Part shown: in pieces, positions 37,727 to 46,334 of the stretch
Layout: the number at the start of each line of letters is the position of its first letter
Position numbering within the stretch: position 1 is the stretch's first letter
Assembly: GCF_003046185.1 (NCBI RefSeq)
Contig: NZ_PZZL01000001.1
Span: forward strand, 124,001-188,000
DNA length: 64,000 nucleotides
Origin: Phreatobacter oligotrophus
GTDB taxonomy: Bacteria; Pseudomonadota; Alphaproteobacteria; Rhizobiales; Phreatobacteraceae
Direction: 5' to 3'
The notes under the pieces: generated by a model
The model's input: the letters and a program-made list of their open reading frames with translations, nothing else
Database searches by the model: none
Told to the model about the DNA's origin: nothing
Program-made: the position numbers and the translations under genes

Positions 37727-37743
37727 CGAAGGTCTCCATATGG

Positions 37744-37755
37744 TTCGATATCTAA
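37744..37755. promoter_or_regulatory. Palindromic operator copy 1 (probable MarR site)
   Basis: TTCGATATCTAA fits the palindrome TTNGATATCNAA. It lies just downstream of the predicted -10 of the nitroreductase-marR promoter, near the transcription start. Confidence 0.7.
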
Positions 37756-37762
37756 CTAGTAG

Positions 37763-37774
37763 TTTGATATCGAA
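37763..37774. promoter_or_regulatory. Palindromic operator copy 2 (probable MarR site)
   Basis: TTTGATATCGAA fits TTNGATATCNAA and covers the predicted -10 hexamer. Its centre is 19 bases from copy 1. Together with copy 1 it forms a perfect 10-bp inverted repeat, 37743-37752 with 37766-37775. Confidence 0.75.
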
Positions 37775-37792
37775 CGAACGGGCCTTCGTCAA
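37764..37792 (-). promoter_or_regulatory. Promoter of the nitroreductase-marR operon
   Basis: On the minus strand TTGACG (37792-37787) is followed after exactly 17 bases by TATCAA (37769-37764). The predicted start falls about 30 bases before the ATG at 37726. Confidence 0.7.
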
Positions 37793-37797
37793 GATGA

Positions 37798-37809
37798 TTA
37801 GATATCGAA
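37798..37809. promoter_or_regulatory. Palindromic operator copy 3 (probable MarR site)
   Basis: TTAGATATCGAA fits TTNGATATCNAA. It lies just upstream of the predicted -35, with its centre 35 bases from copy 2. Confidence 0.65.
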
Positions 37810-37837
37810 CTTCATGGCGCCCGGCCGTGATGCCGGA

Positions 37838-38893
37838 TCAGCCGCGCGACTTGCCCCAGGAGGCGCTCGCCTGGACCATGCTGGGCAGGTCCGGCCGCTG
37901 GGCCATGGCGGGCGCGTGCGGAGGCAATTCCGGCATCCGCCCGCCCGCCTTCTCGACCAGGGCCTGCACCCGCTTGGTGATGGAGGGATGGGTCGAGAAC
38001 AGGTCGGCGAAATCGTCCGGATCGTTCTCGAAGCACATGTCCATGATGCCGGAGGGCACGCCCTCGATGTCGGCGCGGCCGGAGATCTTGAGCAGCGCCG
38101 AGATCATCGCGTCAGGGTTCTTGGTCAGTTCCACCGCCCCGGCATCGGCGAGATATTCGCGCGACCGCGACAGGGACAGGCGCACGACCACGGCGAGGAT
38201 CCAGGACACCACGACCAGCGCCACGCCGATGAGGACGACGACGAGGGCGCCGCCGCCCTTGCGGTCATCCGACGAGGAGCGGATGCCACCGCGCAGGAAC
38301 ATGCGGAAGACGAGCTCGCCCACCAGCGAGATGACGCCAGAAATGACCACGGCGATGATCATCAGCTTCACGTCGCCGTTGCGGATATGGGTGAGTTCGT
38401 GGGCGAGGACCGCCTCGATCTCCCTGTCGTCCAGCGTCTTGATGAGGCCCGTGGTGACGGTGATGGTGAACTGCTTCTCGTTAACGCCCGAGGCGAAGGC
38501 GTTGAGCGCGTCGCTCTCCAGCACCATCAGCTTCGGCGTCGCCATGCCGCGGGAGATGCAGAGGTTCTCCAGCATCCGGTGCAGCTTCGGCTGGTCCACG
38601 GCCGTTGCGGGCGCAGCGCCGGTCATCGAGCCGATGAGACCGACATTGAACCGGTAGCCGATGAACACCCAGACCGCGGTGGCCGCCGTGACGAAGGGCA
38701 GGGCGATCACGAAGACCCGGAAGGTCTCGCGCCAGACCTCGGCGGTCAGGTGATGCGCCGACATCCCGTAGCCGATCAGGATGACCCCGAAGGTCAGGAG
38801 ATAGGCGAGCAGGAACAGCCCGGCCAGCAGGAAGCCCGACCGGATGCGGTTGTTGCGGATATGGCCGTAGAGCCCATAGGCCTCGCCCAGCAT
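37838..38893 (-). CDS. M48 family membrane metalloprotease (HtpX-like)
   Basis: The 351-residue inner-membrane zinc protease has two N-terminal helices (about 20-45 and 58-80). The catalytic motif VLAHELTHIRNGDV gives HExxH with the active Glu, two further helices follow (IIAVVISGVISLVGELVF, VVVLIGVALVVVSWILAVVV), and RSREYLADAGAVEL holds the third zinc ligand. FSTHPSITKRVQAL follows as in HtpX. It is expected to degrade misfolded membrane proteins. It follows lemA after 14 bases, a pairing seen in many bacteria. Confidence 0.93.
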   Translation of the reverse strand: MLGEAYGLYGHIRNNRIRSGFLLAGLFLLAYLLTFGVILIGYGMSAHHLTAEVWRETFRVFVIALPFVTAATAVWVFIGYRFNVGLIGSMTGAAPATAVDQPKLHRMLENLCISRGMATPKLMVLESDALNAFASGVNEKQFTITVTTGLIKTLDDREIEAVLAHELTHIRNGDVKLMIIAVVISGVISLVGELVFRMFLRGGIRSSSDDRKGGGALVVVLIGVALVVVSWILAVVVRLSLSRSREYLADAGAVELTKNPDAMISALLKISGRADIEGVPSGIMDMCFENDPDDFADLFSTHPSITKRVQALVEKAGGRMPELPPHAPAMAQRPDLPSMVQASASWGKSRG

Positions 38894-38907
38894 GGCCTTG
38901 TGTCCGG

Positions 38908-39465
38908 TCAGAACTTGACGGTCGGCGCCTGTTCGATCTGCGCCCGCGTCTCGGCGCCGACATCGAAGAACTCGCGCGGCGTGAAGCCCATGGCGGGCGC
39001 GAAGAGCACGGCCGGGAAGGCCTGGATGGAGGCGTTGAACTCGCTCACCGCATTGTTGAAGAAGCGGCGGGCGGCGGCGAGCTTGTCCTCGACATTGCCG
39101 AGATCGACCTGGAGCTGCTGGAAATTGGCGCTGGCCTTGAGGTCGGGATAGGCCTCGCCCAGGGCGAGGAGCCGGCCGACGGCGCCGGAGAGCTGCTGCT
39201 CGGCGGCGGCCTGCGCGGCCGGGCCCTGGGCGCCCTGCGCGGCGTTGCGGGCAGCGATCACCGCATCCAGCGTCGACTTCTCATGGGCGGCGTAGCCCTT
39301 CACCGTCTCGACGAGGTTGGGGATCAGGTCGTGGCGCTGCTTCAGCTGCACGTCGATGTCGGCGAAGGCCTGGTTGACCCGCTGCCGGAGCCCGACCAGG
39401 CCGTTATAGACGAAGATCACGTAGATCGCGGCGACGACGACGATGCCGAGGATGGCCCAGCCCAT
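38908..39465 (-). CDS. lemA: LemA family protein
   Basis: The 185-residue protein has an N-terminal membrane anchor (AILGIVVVAAIYVIFVYNGLVGLRQRV) and then the helical LemA domain (NQAFADIDVQLKQRHDLIPNLVETVKGYAAHEK, ALGEAYPDLKASANFQQLQ, EDKLAAARRFFNNAVSEFNASIQAFP). It is close to the family's typical length. The biochemical role is unknown; co-occurrence with an M48 protease suggests a partner or adaptor. Confidence 0.95.
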   Translation of the reverse strand: MGWAILGIVVVAAIYVIFVYNGLVGLRQRVNQAFADIDVQLKQRHDLIPNLVETVKGYAAHEKSTLDAVIAARNAAQGAQGPAAQAAAEQQLSGAVGRLLALGEAYPDLKASANFQQLQVDLGNVEDKLAAARRFFNNAVSEFNASIQAFPAVLFAPAMGFTPREFFDVGAETRAQIEQAPTVKF

Positions 39466-39546
39466 GACGGTCTCCTGTTCAAGGTTCGGGCTGAGGGTCT
39501 CGCAATCCCGTGTTTCAGGTCAATGTCGAGCCTGGCCCGATATGGC

Positions 39547-39577
39547 GAGGCCCCGGACACTCTCGCGCCGGGGCCTC
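39547..39577 (-). terminator. Hairpin downstream of rnpB, possible terminator
   Basis: A perfect 10-bp inverted repeat (39547-39556 with 39568-39577) begins eight bases beyond the 3' end of rnpB. It lacks a T-run, so termination is uncertain. Confidence 0.45.
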
Positions 39578-39584
39578 TCAATAT

Positions 39585-39967
39585 GTCAGTCGGCCTGTAA
39601 GCCGGGTTCTGTGGGGCGGGATTGCTCCCGCGTGACGGCCATTCCTCTAGGCGGCCGATTGCTCGGACGCTCTGGCAACCTACCCGGACGACGGCGCGGA
39701 TCCACGCCCGGGGTTGCCCCCTGTCGTCCCTATTCGGTTTTGCTCCCGGTGGGGTTTACCAAGCCGCTTCCGTTGCCGGTCGCGCGGTGGGCTCTTACCC
39801 CACCTTTTCACCCTTGCCGGGGCAAGCCCCGGCGGTTTCGTCTCTGTGGCACTGTCCCTGGGGTCGCCCCCGCCGGACGTTATCCGGCACCGTGGTTCCG
39901 TGGAGCCCGGACTTTCCTCCCCCGCACCCTTTCGAGCGTTGCGGCGGCGGCCGTCCGGCCGGCTGAC
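39585..39967 (-). ncRNA. rnpB: RNase P RNA (class A)
   Basis: The minus strand contains the conserved 5' GGAGGAAAGTCCGGGCTCC block (near 39919-39901) and the 3' ACAGAACCCGGCTTAC block (near 39613-39598), the two universal landmarks of bacterial RNase P RNA. The ends pair into helix P1, 39957-39967 with 39585-39595, matching at 10 of 11 positions, which sets a length of about 383 bases. The product is the catalytic RNA that trims tRNA 5' ends. Exact ends may differ by a few bases. Confidence 0.95.
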
Positions 39968-39974
39968 CGGGCGG

Positions 39975-40004
39975 TGCATGGGGCCTCCCCACCGGTCATG
40001 TCAA
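39975..40004 (-). promoter_or_regulatory. Promoter of rnpB
   Basis: On the minus strand TTGACA (40004-39999), a perfect -35, is followed after 18 bases by CATGCA (39980-39975). The predicted start coincides with the P1 5' end at about 39967. Confidence 0.6.
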
Positions 40005-40019
40005 GCTGCGCCCCCCGCA

Positions 40020-40280
40020 TCACGCGGACTCGCGCCCTTTCGGTGCGCCGGGGCTGGCATTGGGAGATGCGGGCGCCGGCGGGTCGCTCGCCGGGAACGA
40101 ATCCTTCAGCGCCTTGTCGAGAAGGGCTTCGTTCTCGCGATGGGCGGTCGCGTTGGCCGCCTTCGGCATGGCGGGCCCCTTGCCGGCGATGGCCTCGTCG
40201 AACTCGCGGGTGCCTTCCCGCTGGAGCGCAGCCGGGTCCTTGGCCGGATGGGTGATGGTGGTATCGGCCTCGTTGGCCAT
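40020..40280 (-). CDS. Small hydrophilic protein with SFPASDPP motif
   Basis: The 86-residue, strongly hydrophilic protein has no signal or membrane helix. The segment LLDKALKDSFPASDPPAP near the end is a short motif found in many small alphaproteobacterial proteins of unknown function. The N-terminal half (TTITHPAKDPAALQREGTREFDEAIAG) looks disordered or loosely helical. It ends close to the rnpB promoter, on the same strand. Confidence 0.75.
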   Translation of the reverse strand: MANEADTTITHPAKDPAALQREGTREFDEAIAGKGPAMPKAANATAHRENEALLDKALKDSFPASDPPAPASPNASPGAPKGRESA

Positions 40281-40392
40281 GGATCCCTCCTTTGTCGTCA
40301 GCGAGAGGAACCCGCGGGCGCGGCGCAGGTTCCGCGACCTTTGAGGGGCCGCGGGCCTCTGCTAAGCCTCGGGGCCCACCCATGAGGTCCCC

Positions 40393-41745
40393 ATGCCCTC
40401 GCAGCTTCTCGCGCCCCTCTTCGGTTCGCCCGCCATGGAGGCGGTCTGGTCGGACGAGGCGGCTGTCGTCGCCATGGTCGCCTTCGAGACGGCGCTCGCC
40501 GCCGCGCAAGCAGAGGCCGGCATCGTGCCGCCGACCGCCGCTGCCGCCATCGCGGCCACCGATCCCGCTGCGCTGGATGTCGCGGCGCTTGCCGAGGCCG
40601 CGGGTGTTGCCGGCAACACGGCCATTCCGCTGGTGAAGATGCTCACGGCGCTTGTGACGACCGCCGATCCGGACGCTGCCAAGTGGGTCCATTACGGCGC
40701 CACCAGCCAGGACGCGATGGATACCGGGCTGGTGCTGCAGCTGCGTGAGGCCTTCAAGGTCATCGAGGCCGATCTCGCCCGCGCCATGGCTGCCGCGGCA
40801 ACCCTCGCCAGGGCCCATCGCGACACGCCCATGGCGGGCCGCACCTGGCTGCAACAGGCCCTGCCCATCACCTTCGGCCTGAAGATGGCCGGCACGCTCG
40901 ATGCGCTGATGCGCCATCGCGACCGGCTCGCCGAAGCCCGCCCGCGCATCCTCAGCCTCCAGTTCGGCGGCGCTGCCGGCACGCTCGCCTCCCTTGGCGA
41001 CAAGGGGCCGGAGGTCGCCCGCCTGCTGGCCGGGCGCCTCAACCTGTCGCTGCCCGACACGCCCTGGCACGGGCAGCGCGACCGCATCCTCGAAGCCGCA
41101 AGCCTCATGGCGGGTCTCGTCGCGACCTCGGCCAAGGCCGCCCGCGACGTGGCGCTGATGATGCAGACCGAAATCGGCGAGGTGCTGGAGCCGGCGGCCC
41201 CCGGCCGTGGCGGCTCCTCGACCATGCCGCACAAGCGCAACCCCGCGCTCTCCGCCACCATCCTCGGGGCGGCGGGCCTGGCGCCGCAGCTCCTGGCCAC
41301 CATCGCCGCGGGCGGGGCCGGCGAGCACGAGCGCTTCGCCGGCGGCTGGCAGTCCGAATGGCTGGCGCTGCCCGAACTCGCGCGCCTCACCGGCGGCGTG
41401 GTCGCGAAACTCGCGGAACTGCTGGAAGGGCTGGAGGTGAAGCCCGAGCGCATGGCCGCCAATCTCGCCGCCACCCGCGGCCTGCTCATGGCCGAGGCGG
41501 TGCAGATGGCTTTGGCGCCCGACCTCGGCCGCCTCGTCGCCCATGACCGAATCGAGGCGGCCTGCCGCACGGCCGTGGCCGAGGGCAGGGACCTCATCGA
41601 CGTGCTGGCGGAGGATCCGCAGATCACCGCCCATGCCGGCCGCGATCGCCTCGCGGCGCTGCTCGACCCGGCGCACTATCTCGGCGCGGCGGGGACCTTC
41701 GTCGACCGGGTCTTGGCGCGGTACGCGGGCATCGGCAGGGACTGA
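40393..41745 (+). CDS. pcaB: 3-carboxy-cis,cis-muconate cycloisomerase-like lyase
   Basis: The 450-residue member of the fumarase/aspartase superfamily has HYGATSQDAMDTGLVLQ, MAGRTWLQQALPITFG, FGGAAGTLASLGDKG and the signature loop GRGGSSTMPHKRNP. The combination of GATSQD and QQALPITFG fits PcaB better than adenylosuccinate lyase. In protocatechuate degradation PcaB makes gamma-carboxymuconolactone. No other pca genes adjoin it here, so the role is not certain; rnpB is on one side and matB, convergent, on the other. Confidence 0.85.
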   Translation: MPSQLLAPLFGSPAMEAVWSDEAAVVAMVAFETALAAAQAEAGIVPPTAAAAIAATDPAALDVAALAEAAGVAGNTAIPLVKMLTALVTTADPDAAKWVHYGATSQDAMDTGLVLQLREAFKVIEADLARAMAAAATLARAHRDTPMAGRTWLQQALPITFGLKMAGTLDALMRHRDRLAEARPRILSLQFGGAAGTLASLGDKGPEVARLLAGRLNLSLPDTPWHGQRDRILEAASLMAGLVATSAKAARDVALMMQTEIGEVLEPAAPGRGGSSTMPHKRNPALSATILGAAGLAPQLLATIAAGGAGEHERFAGGWQSEWLALPELARLTGGVVAKLAELLEGLEVKPERMAANLAATRGLLMAEAVQMALAPDLGRLVAHDRIEAACRTAVAEGRDLIDVLAEDPQITAHAGRDRLAALLDPAHYLGAAGTFVDRVLARYAGIGRD

Positions 41746-41893
41746 GTCCTGCCACCCCTGGACCCCCTTCCCCTCGCTTCGCTCGGCCGGGGGTGACGGG
41801 AGGAGGCTCAGCGGAGGTCAAGACTGGGGAGAGGGGCGCGCATAGCGCTTCGAGCCACCCAAACGGCACGACGCCGGTTTGCAGGACCGGACG

Positions 41894-43411
41894 TCAGCCC
41901 CCGTAGAGCCCCTTGTAGGTATCGCGCAGGACGTTCTTCTGCACCTTGCCCATGGTGTTGCGCGGCAGGTCATCGACGATGATGACCTTCTTCGGCAGCT
42001 TGAACTTGGCGAGCCGCGCTTCCAGCGCCTGGAGGATCGCGCCCGCGTCGAGCTTCGCGCCCGGCACCGGCACCACGACGGCGGTGACGCCCTCGCCGAA
42101 ATCGGGGTGCGGCACGCCGATGACGGCGCTCTCGAAGACGCCGGTCATGCCGTCGATCTCGGTCTCGACCTCCTTCGGATAGACGTTGTAGCCGCCGGAA
42201 ATCACGAGATCCTTGCCGCGGCCGACAATGTGGACGTAGCCCTGCTCGTCGATCTTGCCGAGGTCGCCGGTGATGAAGAAGCCGTCGGCGCGGAACTCCG
42301 CGGCGGTCTTCTCCGGCATCCGCCAGTAGCCCTTGAAGACATTGGGGCCCTTCACCTCGATCATGCCGATCTCGCCCTTCGGCAGCTCGGCGCCGGTCTC
42401 CGGCTCGGTGACGCGCAGCGACACGCCCGGCAGCGGGAAGCCCACCGTGCCGGCGATGCGCTCGCCGTCATAGGGGTTCGAGGTGTTCATGTTGGTCTCG
42501 GTCATGCCGTAGCGCTCGAGGATCGACTGGCCGGTCTTCTCGCGGAAGGCGCGGTGCGTCTCGGCGAGGAGCGGGGCTGAGCCCGAGATGAACAGGCGCA
42601 TGTGGCGGGTGGCGCCGGGCGTCAGTCGCGCGTCCTGAACGAGGCGGACATAGAAGGTCGGAACGCCCATCATGGTGGTCGCCCGCGGCAGCAGTTCGAA
42701 CACCGTGTCGGCATCGAACTTCGGCAGGAACAGCATGGAGGCGCCGGCCATCAGGATCGTGTTGGTGGCGACGAAGAGGCCGTGGGTGTGGAAGATCGGC
42801 AGGGCGTGCAGCAGCACGTCGTCGCGGGTGAAGCGCCAGTAGTCCTTCAGGGTCAGGGCGTTCGACGCGAGATTGTCATGCGTCAGCATCGCGCCCTTCG
42901 AGCGCCCCGTCGTACCGGAGGTGTAGAGGATGGCGGCAAGGTCATCCGCGCCGCGCGACACCGTGTCGAAGACCGCCGGCAGGCCCGACGCCTTCTGCCA
43001 GAGCGAGCCATCCCTGCCCCGCCCGAGCGTCTCCACGGCGGGGACGCCGGTCTTGGCCGCGACCTCGGCGATGCCGTCGCGCTTGCTGGGATCGCAGACG
43101 ACGAGGGCCGGCTCGGCGTCGGAGAGGAAGTACTCGATCTCCGCCAGGGTGTAGCCGGTGTTCAGCGGCAGGAAGACGGCGCCGGCCCGCACGCAGGCGA
43201 GATAGAGGAAGATGGCGCCCGGCGACTTCTCGACCTGCACGGCCACCCGGTCGCCCGGCTTCACGCCGCTCGCGACCAGGGCATTGGCGAAGCGGCCGGT
43301 CGCCGCGAAGAGGTCGTCATAGGTGAAGACCGTGCCGTTGTCCGTCTCGATGAAGGTCTTGCCGGGGTCGGTCGCATAGAGGCGGACGAGGTCGTAGAGA
43401 TGGTTGGCCAT
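41894..43411 (-). CDS. matB: Malonyl-CoA synthetase-type acyl-CoA ligase
   Basis: The 505-residue ANL enzyme has the ATP loop ILYTSGTTGRSKGAML, the A5 motif ERYGMTETNMNTSNPYDGER, FFITGDLGKIDEQGYVHIVGRGKDLVISGGYNVYPKEVE, and the catalytic-Lys motif NTMGKVQKNVLRD. The start MANHLYDLVR and the YGMTETNMNTSNPYDGER segment are characteristic of MatB, which activates malonate or methylmalonate. The ATG at 43411 was chosen by homology; the ribosome site is weak. A general short-chain acyl-CoA ligase is the alternative. Confidence 0.85.
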   Translation of the reverse strand: MANHLYDLVRLYATDPGKTFIETDNGTVFTYDDLFAATGRFANALVASGVKPGDRVAVQVEKSPGAIFLYLACVRAGAVFLPLNTGYTLAEIEYFLSDAEPALVVCDPSKRDGIAEVAAKTGVPAVETLGRGRDGSLWQKASGLPAVFDTVSRGADDLAAILYTSGTTGRSKGAMLTHDNLASNALTLKDYWRFTRDDVLLHALPIFHTHGLFVATNTILMAGASMLFLPKFDADTVFELLPRATTMMGVPTFYVRLVQDARLTPGATRHMRLFISGSAPLLAETHRAFREKTGQSILERYGMTETNMNTSNPYDGERIAGTVGFPLPGVSLRVTEPETGAELPKGEIGMIEVKGPNVFKGYWRMPEKTAAEFRADGFFITGDLGKIDEQGYVHIVGRGKDLVISGGYNVYPKEVETEIDGMTGVFESAVIGVPHPDFGEGVTAVVVPVPGAKLDAGAILQALEARLAKFKLPKKVIIVDDLPRNTMGKVQKNVLRDTYKGLYGG

Positions 43412-43494
43412 GATGGAACGCGGGTCTCGGCTGTCAGGCACGCTCAGGGGAGGGCGGACCATGCCGCATCCCGTCCCTCAGGTCGAGAGGGCCG

Positions 43495-45663
43495 TCAGCT
43501 GGCGGCGAGCGCCTTGGCGAGATGCTGGGCCGGCAGGCTGACGCGGACCTGCGTGCCGGCGCCGGGCTTGGAGCGGATCGTCAGCGCGCCGCCATGGAGG
43601 TCGACGAGCTTCTTGACGAGGGCGAGGCCCAGCCCGGTCTCGCTGCCGTCATTATCGCGCTCGGCGAGCGGGTCGAGGGCCTCGGCCAGCTGGCCGGGCG
43701 AGACGCCGCCGCCCGAGTCCACCACATCGATGACGAGCTCGCCCCCGGGGCCCTGCTTGGCTGAGAAATTGACCATGCCGCCCCGCGGCGTCGCATCGAT
43801 GGCATGGGCGACGAGTTCGCCCATGATCTTGCGCATGGCAACCGCGTTCGCGCCCATGCCCGCAACCTCGGGCGTCCAGACGACGCGGAAGCGGATGGCC
43901 TTCGATTCCGCCCGCGGCCGGTGCAGCAGGTTCATCTCGCCGATGAGCTTTTCCATCGGCGCAAGATCGCCGGCAGGCGGACCCTCGATGGCGGAGGCCT
44001 GGGCATAGTCGAGCACATCGGCGAGACGGCGGGCGAGGCGGGCCGATTCCTCCCGTGCCGCCTCGATCAGCGCGTCGATGTCGCCCTGGTCACGGCTGGA
44101 GGCCGCCCGCCGCGCCATGAGGTGCAAGCGTTCGATCGGCTGGCGGAACGTCCGGCCGAGGAGCCGCAGGATGCCCGAGCGCACGCCCTTGAGGTTTTCC
44201 ACCGCGATGAGGGCGCGCGCCACCTGGTCGGTGAGGAAGGCGACCTCGCGGTTCACGGCCTCCAGCTTCTCGTCCTTCTCCTGCATCTCGGCGGAGAGGC
44301 GGGCATTGAGGTCGTTGGCCTGGTCGGCTGCGGCCTCGGCCAGGCTCAGCTTCTCCTTCACGCCGCGGATCTGGGCGTTGAAGATGTCGATGGCGCGGTT
44401 GTACTCGCGGGCGATTTGGCCGAGCTCGCCGTCGGCATCCGCCTCGAGATAGAGGAAGGACTTGCTGTTGAGCTGCAGCGCGCCGAGCTGGCTGACCAGC
44501 ATGGCGACGTCGGTCGTCATCGCATGCTCGGTGACATTGAGGCCGATGCGCTCTTCCTCCGGCGTCACCCGGAGGGCGAGGACCTGGCGGAGCGCGTAGC
44601 CGCAGCCCGCCATCACCGCGATCGCCCAGCCCGTGAGGGCAAGGAGGCCGGCCAGCTGGATCGCCAGCATCACCGGCAGGTCGTCGACCATGCAGAAGGC
44701 CACGGCGCAGACGCCAACCGCACCGCCGAAGAGATGGGCCGAGGCCATGCCGAGGGCATCGTCGATGCGCATGGCCTCCAGGAGACGGCTGCCGACCAGT
44801 GCCGCCGCCGCACCGGCGACGCCGGCGAGGACCGCGCCGGCCGGGTGCATGAGATGGGCCGCCGCCGAGGCCGCGACGACGCCGGCCAGCGCCGCCTGGA
44901 TGATATGCACCACCGTGACCTGGCGGGGGCGGATCTGGTTGGCGATGAAGGCGGCGAGGATGGCTGCGGCGCCCGACAGCGCGAGGTTGATGACGGTGGG
45001 GGCGACGGCATGGCCGCCCGCCATGGCCTGCGTTACCGCGACACCGAACCAGCCGAGCCACAGCAGCATCACGCCGAGGGCGGCGAAGGGAAAGCTCTGG
45101 CTCTGGACGATGAGGGTGCGGCGCGACCCCGAAAAGCGGCCTGTGCGCGGGCCGACCACCCAGGCTGCGGCGAGGGCCGCAGCGCCCGCGGCGGCATGGA
45201 TGGCGCCGGCCCCCGCAAGGTCGATATAGCCGGCGGCCTTGAGCCAGCCGGGCGCCGCCCCTTGCGCGAAGGCCCAGTGAACCGTGACCGGCACGACCGC
45301 CACCGTGAAGACCGCGACGAGGGCCGCATAGCCGCGCAGCGTCGCCCGCTCGGCGAGGGGTCCGGACAGCACGGTCGCGGCAGCAGCGACGAGCGTGGTG
45401 GCGAGGATGAGATCGGCGCCGCCATCGGCCGGCAGGAAGGGGCCGCCACCGGCAAAGGCGCCGCCGGCATTCATGATGCCGAAGCCGACGGCCCAGGTGG
45501 CGAGCACGGTGATGGCGATCTGCACCAGCGCCTTGGCGGCGGCATTGACGCTGTGCTTGGCGCGCACCAGCCCGCTCTCGAGCGTCACATGGCCGGCCAT
45601 CACCAGGCTGACGCAGGCGATGACGAGAAGCGGCAGGACGAGATCGGGCGGCGAAGCTGCCAT
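43495..45663 (-). CDS. Ammonium transporter-like sensor fused to a degenerate histidine-kinase module
   Basis: The protein has 722 residues. About residues 1-365 form an Amt channel with the paired pore histidines His156 (DLAGAGAIHAAAG) and His310 (DDALGMASAHLFGG) and Asp148 conserved, ending with the Amt tail motif GLNVTEH. A coiled coil (about 430-490) leads to a HisKA/HATPase-like region. The H-box Pro509 context (GRTFRQP) has Arg504 where the phospho-acceptor His belongs. The N-box (ELVAHAIDAT) has His620 for Asn. G1 (DSGGG) and G2 (GLGLALVKK) remain. It is probably an ammonium sensor with an inactive or non-canonical kinase. A response-regulator gene is not adjacent. Confidence 0.88.
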   Translation of the reverse strand: MAASPPDLVLPLLVIACVSLVMAGHVTLESGLVRAKHSVNAAAKALVQIAITVLATWAVGFGIMNAGGAFAGGGPFLPADGGADLILATTLVAAAATVLSGPLAERATLRGYAALVAVFTVAVVPVTVHWAFAQGAAPGWLKAAGYIDLAGAGAIHAAAGAAALAAAWVVGPRTGRFSGSRRTLIVQSQSFPFAALGVMLLWLGWFGVAVTQAMAGGHAVAPTVINLALSGAAAILAAFIANQIRPRQVTVVHIIQAALAGVVAASAAAHLMHPAGAVLAGVAGAAAALVGSRLLEAMRIDDALGMASAHLFGGAVGVCAVAFCMVDDLPVMLAIQLAGLLALTGWAIAVMAGCGYALRQVLALRVTPEEERIGLNVTEHAMTTDVAMLVSQLGALQLNSKSFLYLEADADGELGQIAREYNRAIDIFNAQIRGVKEKLSLAEAAADQANDLNARLSAEMQEKDEKLEAVNREVAFLTDQVARALIAVENLKGVRSGILRLLGRTFRQPIERLHLMARRAASSRDQGDIDALIEAAREESARLARRLADVLDYAQASAIEGPPAGDLAPMEKLIGEMNLLHRPRAESKAIRFRVVWTPEVAGMGANAVAMRKIMGELVAHAIDATPRGGMVNFSAKQGPGGELVIDVVDSGGGVSPGQLAEALDPLAERDNDGSETGLGLALVKKLVDLHGGALTIRSKPGAGTQVRVSLPAQHLAKALAAS

Positions 45664-45776
45664 GAACGAGACCGGGAGCGAGGCACGGCGCCCGCGGTTT
45701 CACTCTGGGGTGGTGTGGTTAACGTGAAGTTACCACTGCCTGAAAACATCGCGATCAGAACCGCTTAAATGCGGTG

Positions 45777-46334
45777 TCAGTGCTCCGTCGGCACGATTGC
45801 ACGATGCTGGGCCCGCCAGTCGCGCGGCCTGACGAACTCGCCGGCCCACAGCCCCCGCCGCGCATCCCGCGCCGCCGCCTCGTCCTGGTAATAGGCGCCG
45901 AAGGCCACCGCATGGCCCGCCAGCACCTGGGCCCGTCCCAGGTCCACCACGTCGACCCGGCAGATGGCGACGGTGCGGCCATAGCGGTCGATGTCGCGGC
46001 GCTCGCAGGTCAGCGGCTGGCCGGCTGCCAGGGCAATCAGCGAGCGATGGGCCTCGCGCCCGCAGCGCACCTCCCGGCCGTCGCGCTGGCAGCGCTGCGA
46101 CAGCTCAGGCGCGTCGATGCCCCAGAGCCTGACCTCGACCCCGGCGACGACGAGGCTGTCGCCATCGATGATCCGCGCATGGCCGGACACGGTGCGCGGC
46201 GAGCCCGCCTTGCGCCAGGCATGCTGGACGACGAGCGCGGTGATGCCGGCGACCGCCGCCAGCAGCCAGAGAAAGCCGGTCTGGGGCCGCAGGCTGCGAA
46301 AGCGCGAGAAGCGCAGGAGGGCGGGCACGGTCAT
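45777..46334 (-). CDS. Membrane-anchored thermonuclease-family (SNase-like) protein
   Basis: The 185-residue protein has an N-terminal anchor or signal (about residues 18-42, FLWLLAAVAGITALVVQ) followed by an SNase-fold domain. ARIIDGDSLVVAGVEVRLWGIDAPELSQ is the metal- and phosphate-binding core, RDIDRYGRTVAICRV carries the second catalytic Arg region, and AVAFGAYYQDEAAARDARRGLWAGEF closes it. Cysteines (QRC, RCG, TCER, ICR) may form disulfides outside the membrane. It could degrade nucleic acid in the periplasm. It is upstream of the Amt-fusion gene on the same strand, 113 bases away. An in-frame GTG at 46400 is an alternative start. Confidence 0.85.
   Translation of the reverse strand: MTVPALLRFSRFRSLRPQTGFLWLLAAVAGITALVVQHAWRKAGSPRTVSGHARIIDGDSLVVAGVEVRLWGIDAPELSQRCQRDGREVRCGREAHRSLIALAAGQPLTCERRDIDRYGRTVAICRVDVVDLGRAQVLAGHAVAFGAYYQDEAAARDARRGLWAGEFVRPRDWRAQHRAIVPTEH

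Noticed and set aside
40393-41745. An aromatic-acid (protocatechuate) degradation cluster formed by pcaB and the AhpD-like gene
   Set aside because: The two genes are 7 kb apart, on opposite strands, with unrelated neighbours and no other pca genes in the window.
41746-41893. G+C-rich gap between pcaB and matB with partly palindromic sequence, considered as a terminator or repeat element
   Set aside because: No clean stem followed by a T-run was found and no second copy occurs in the window.
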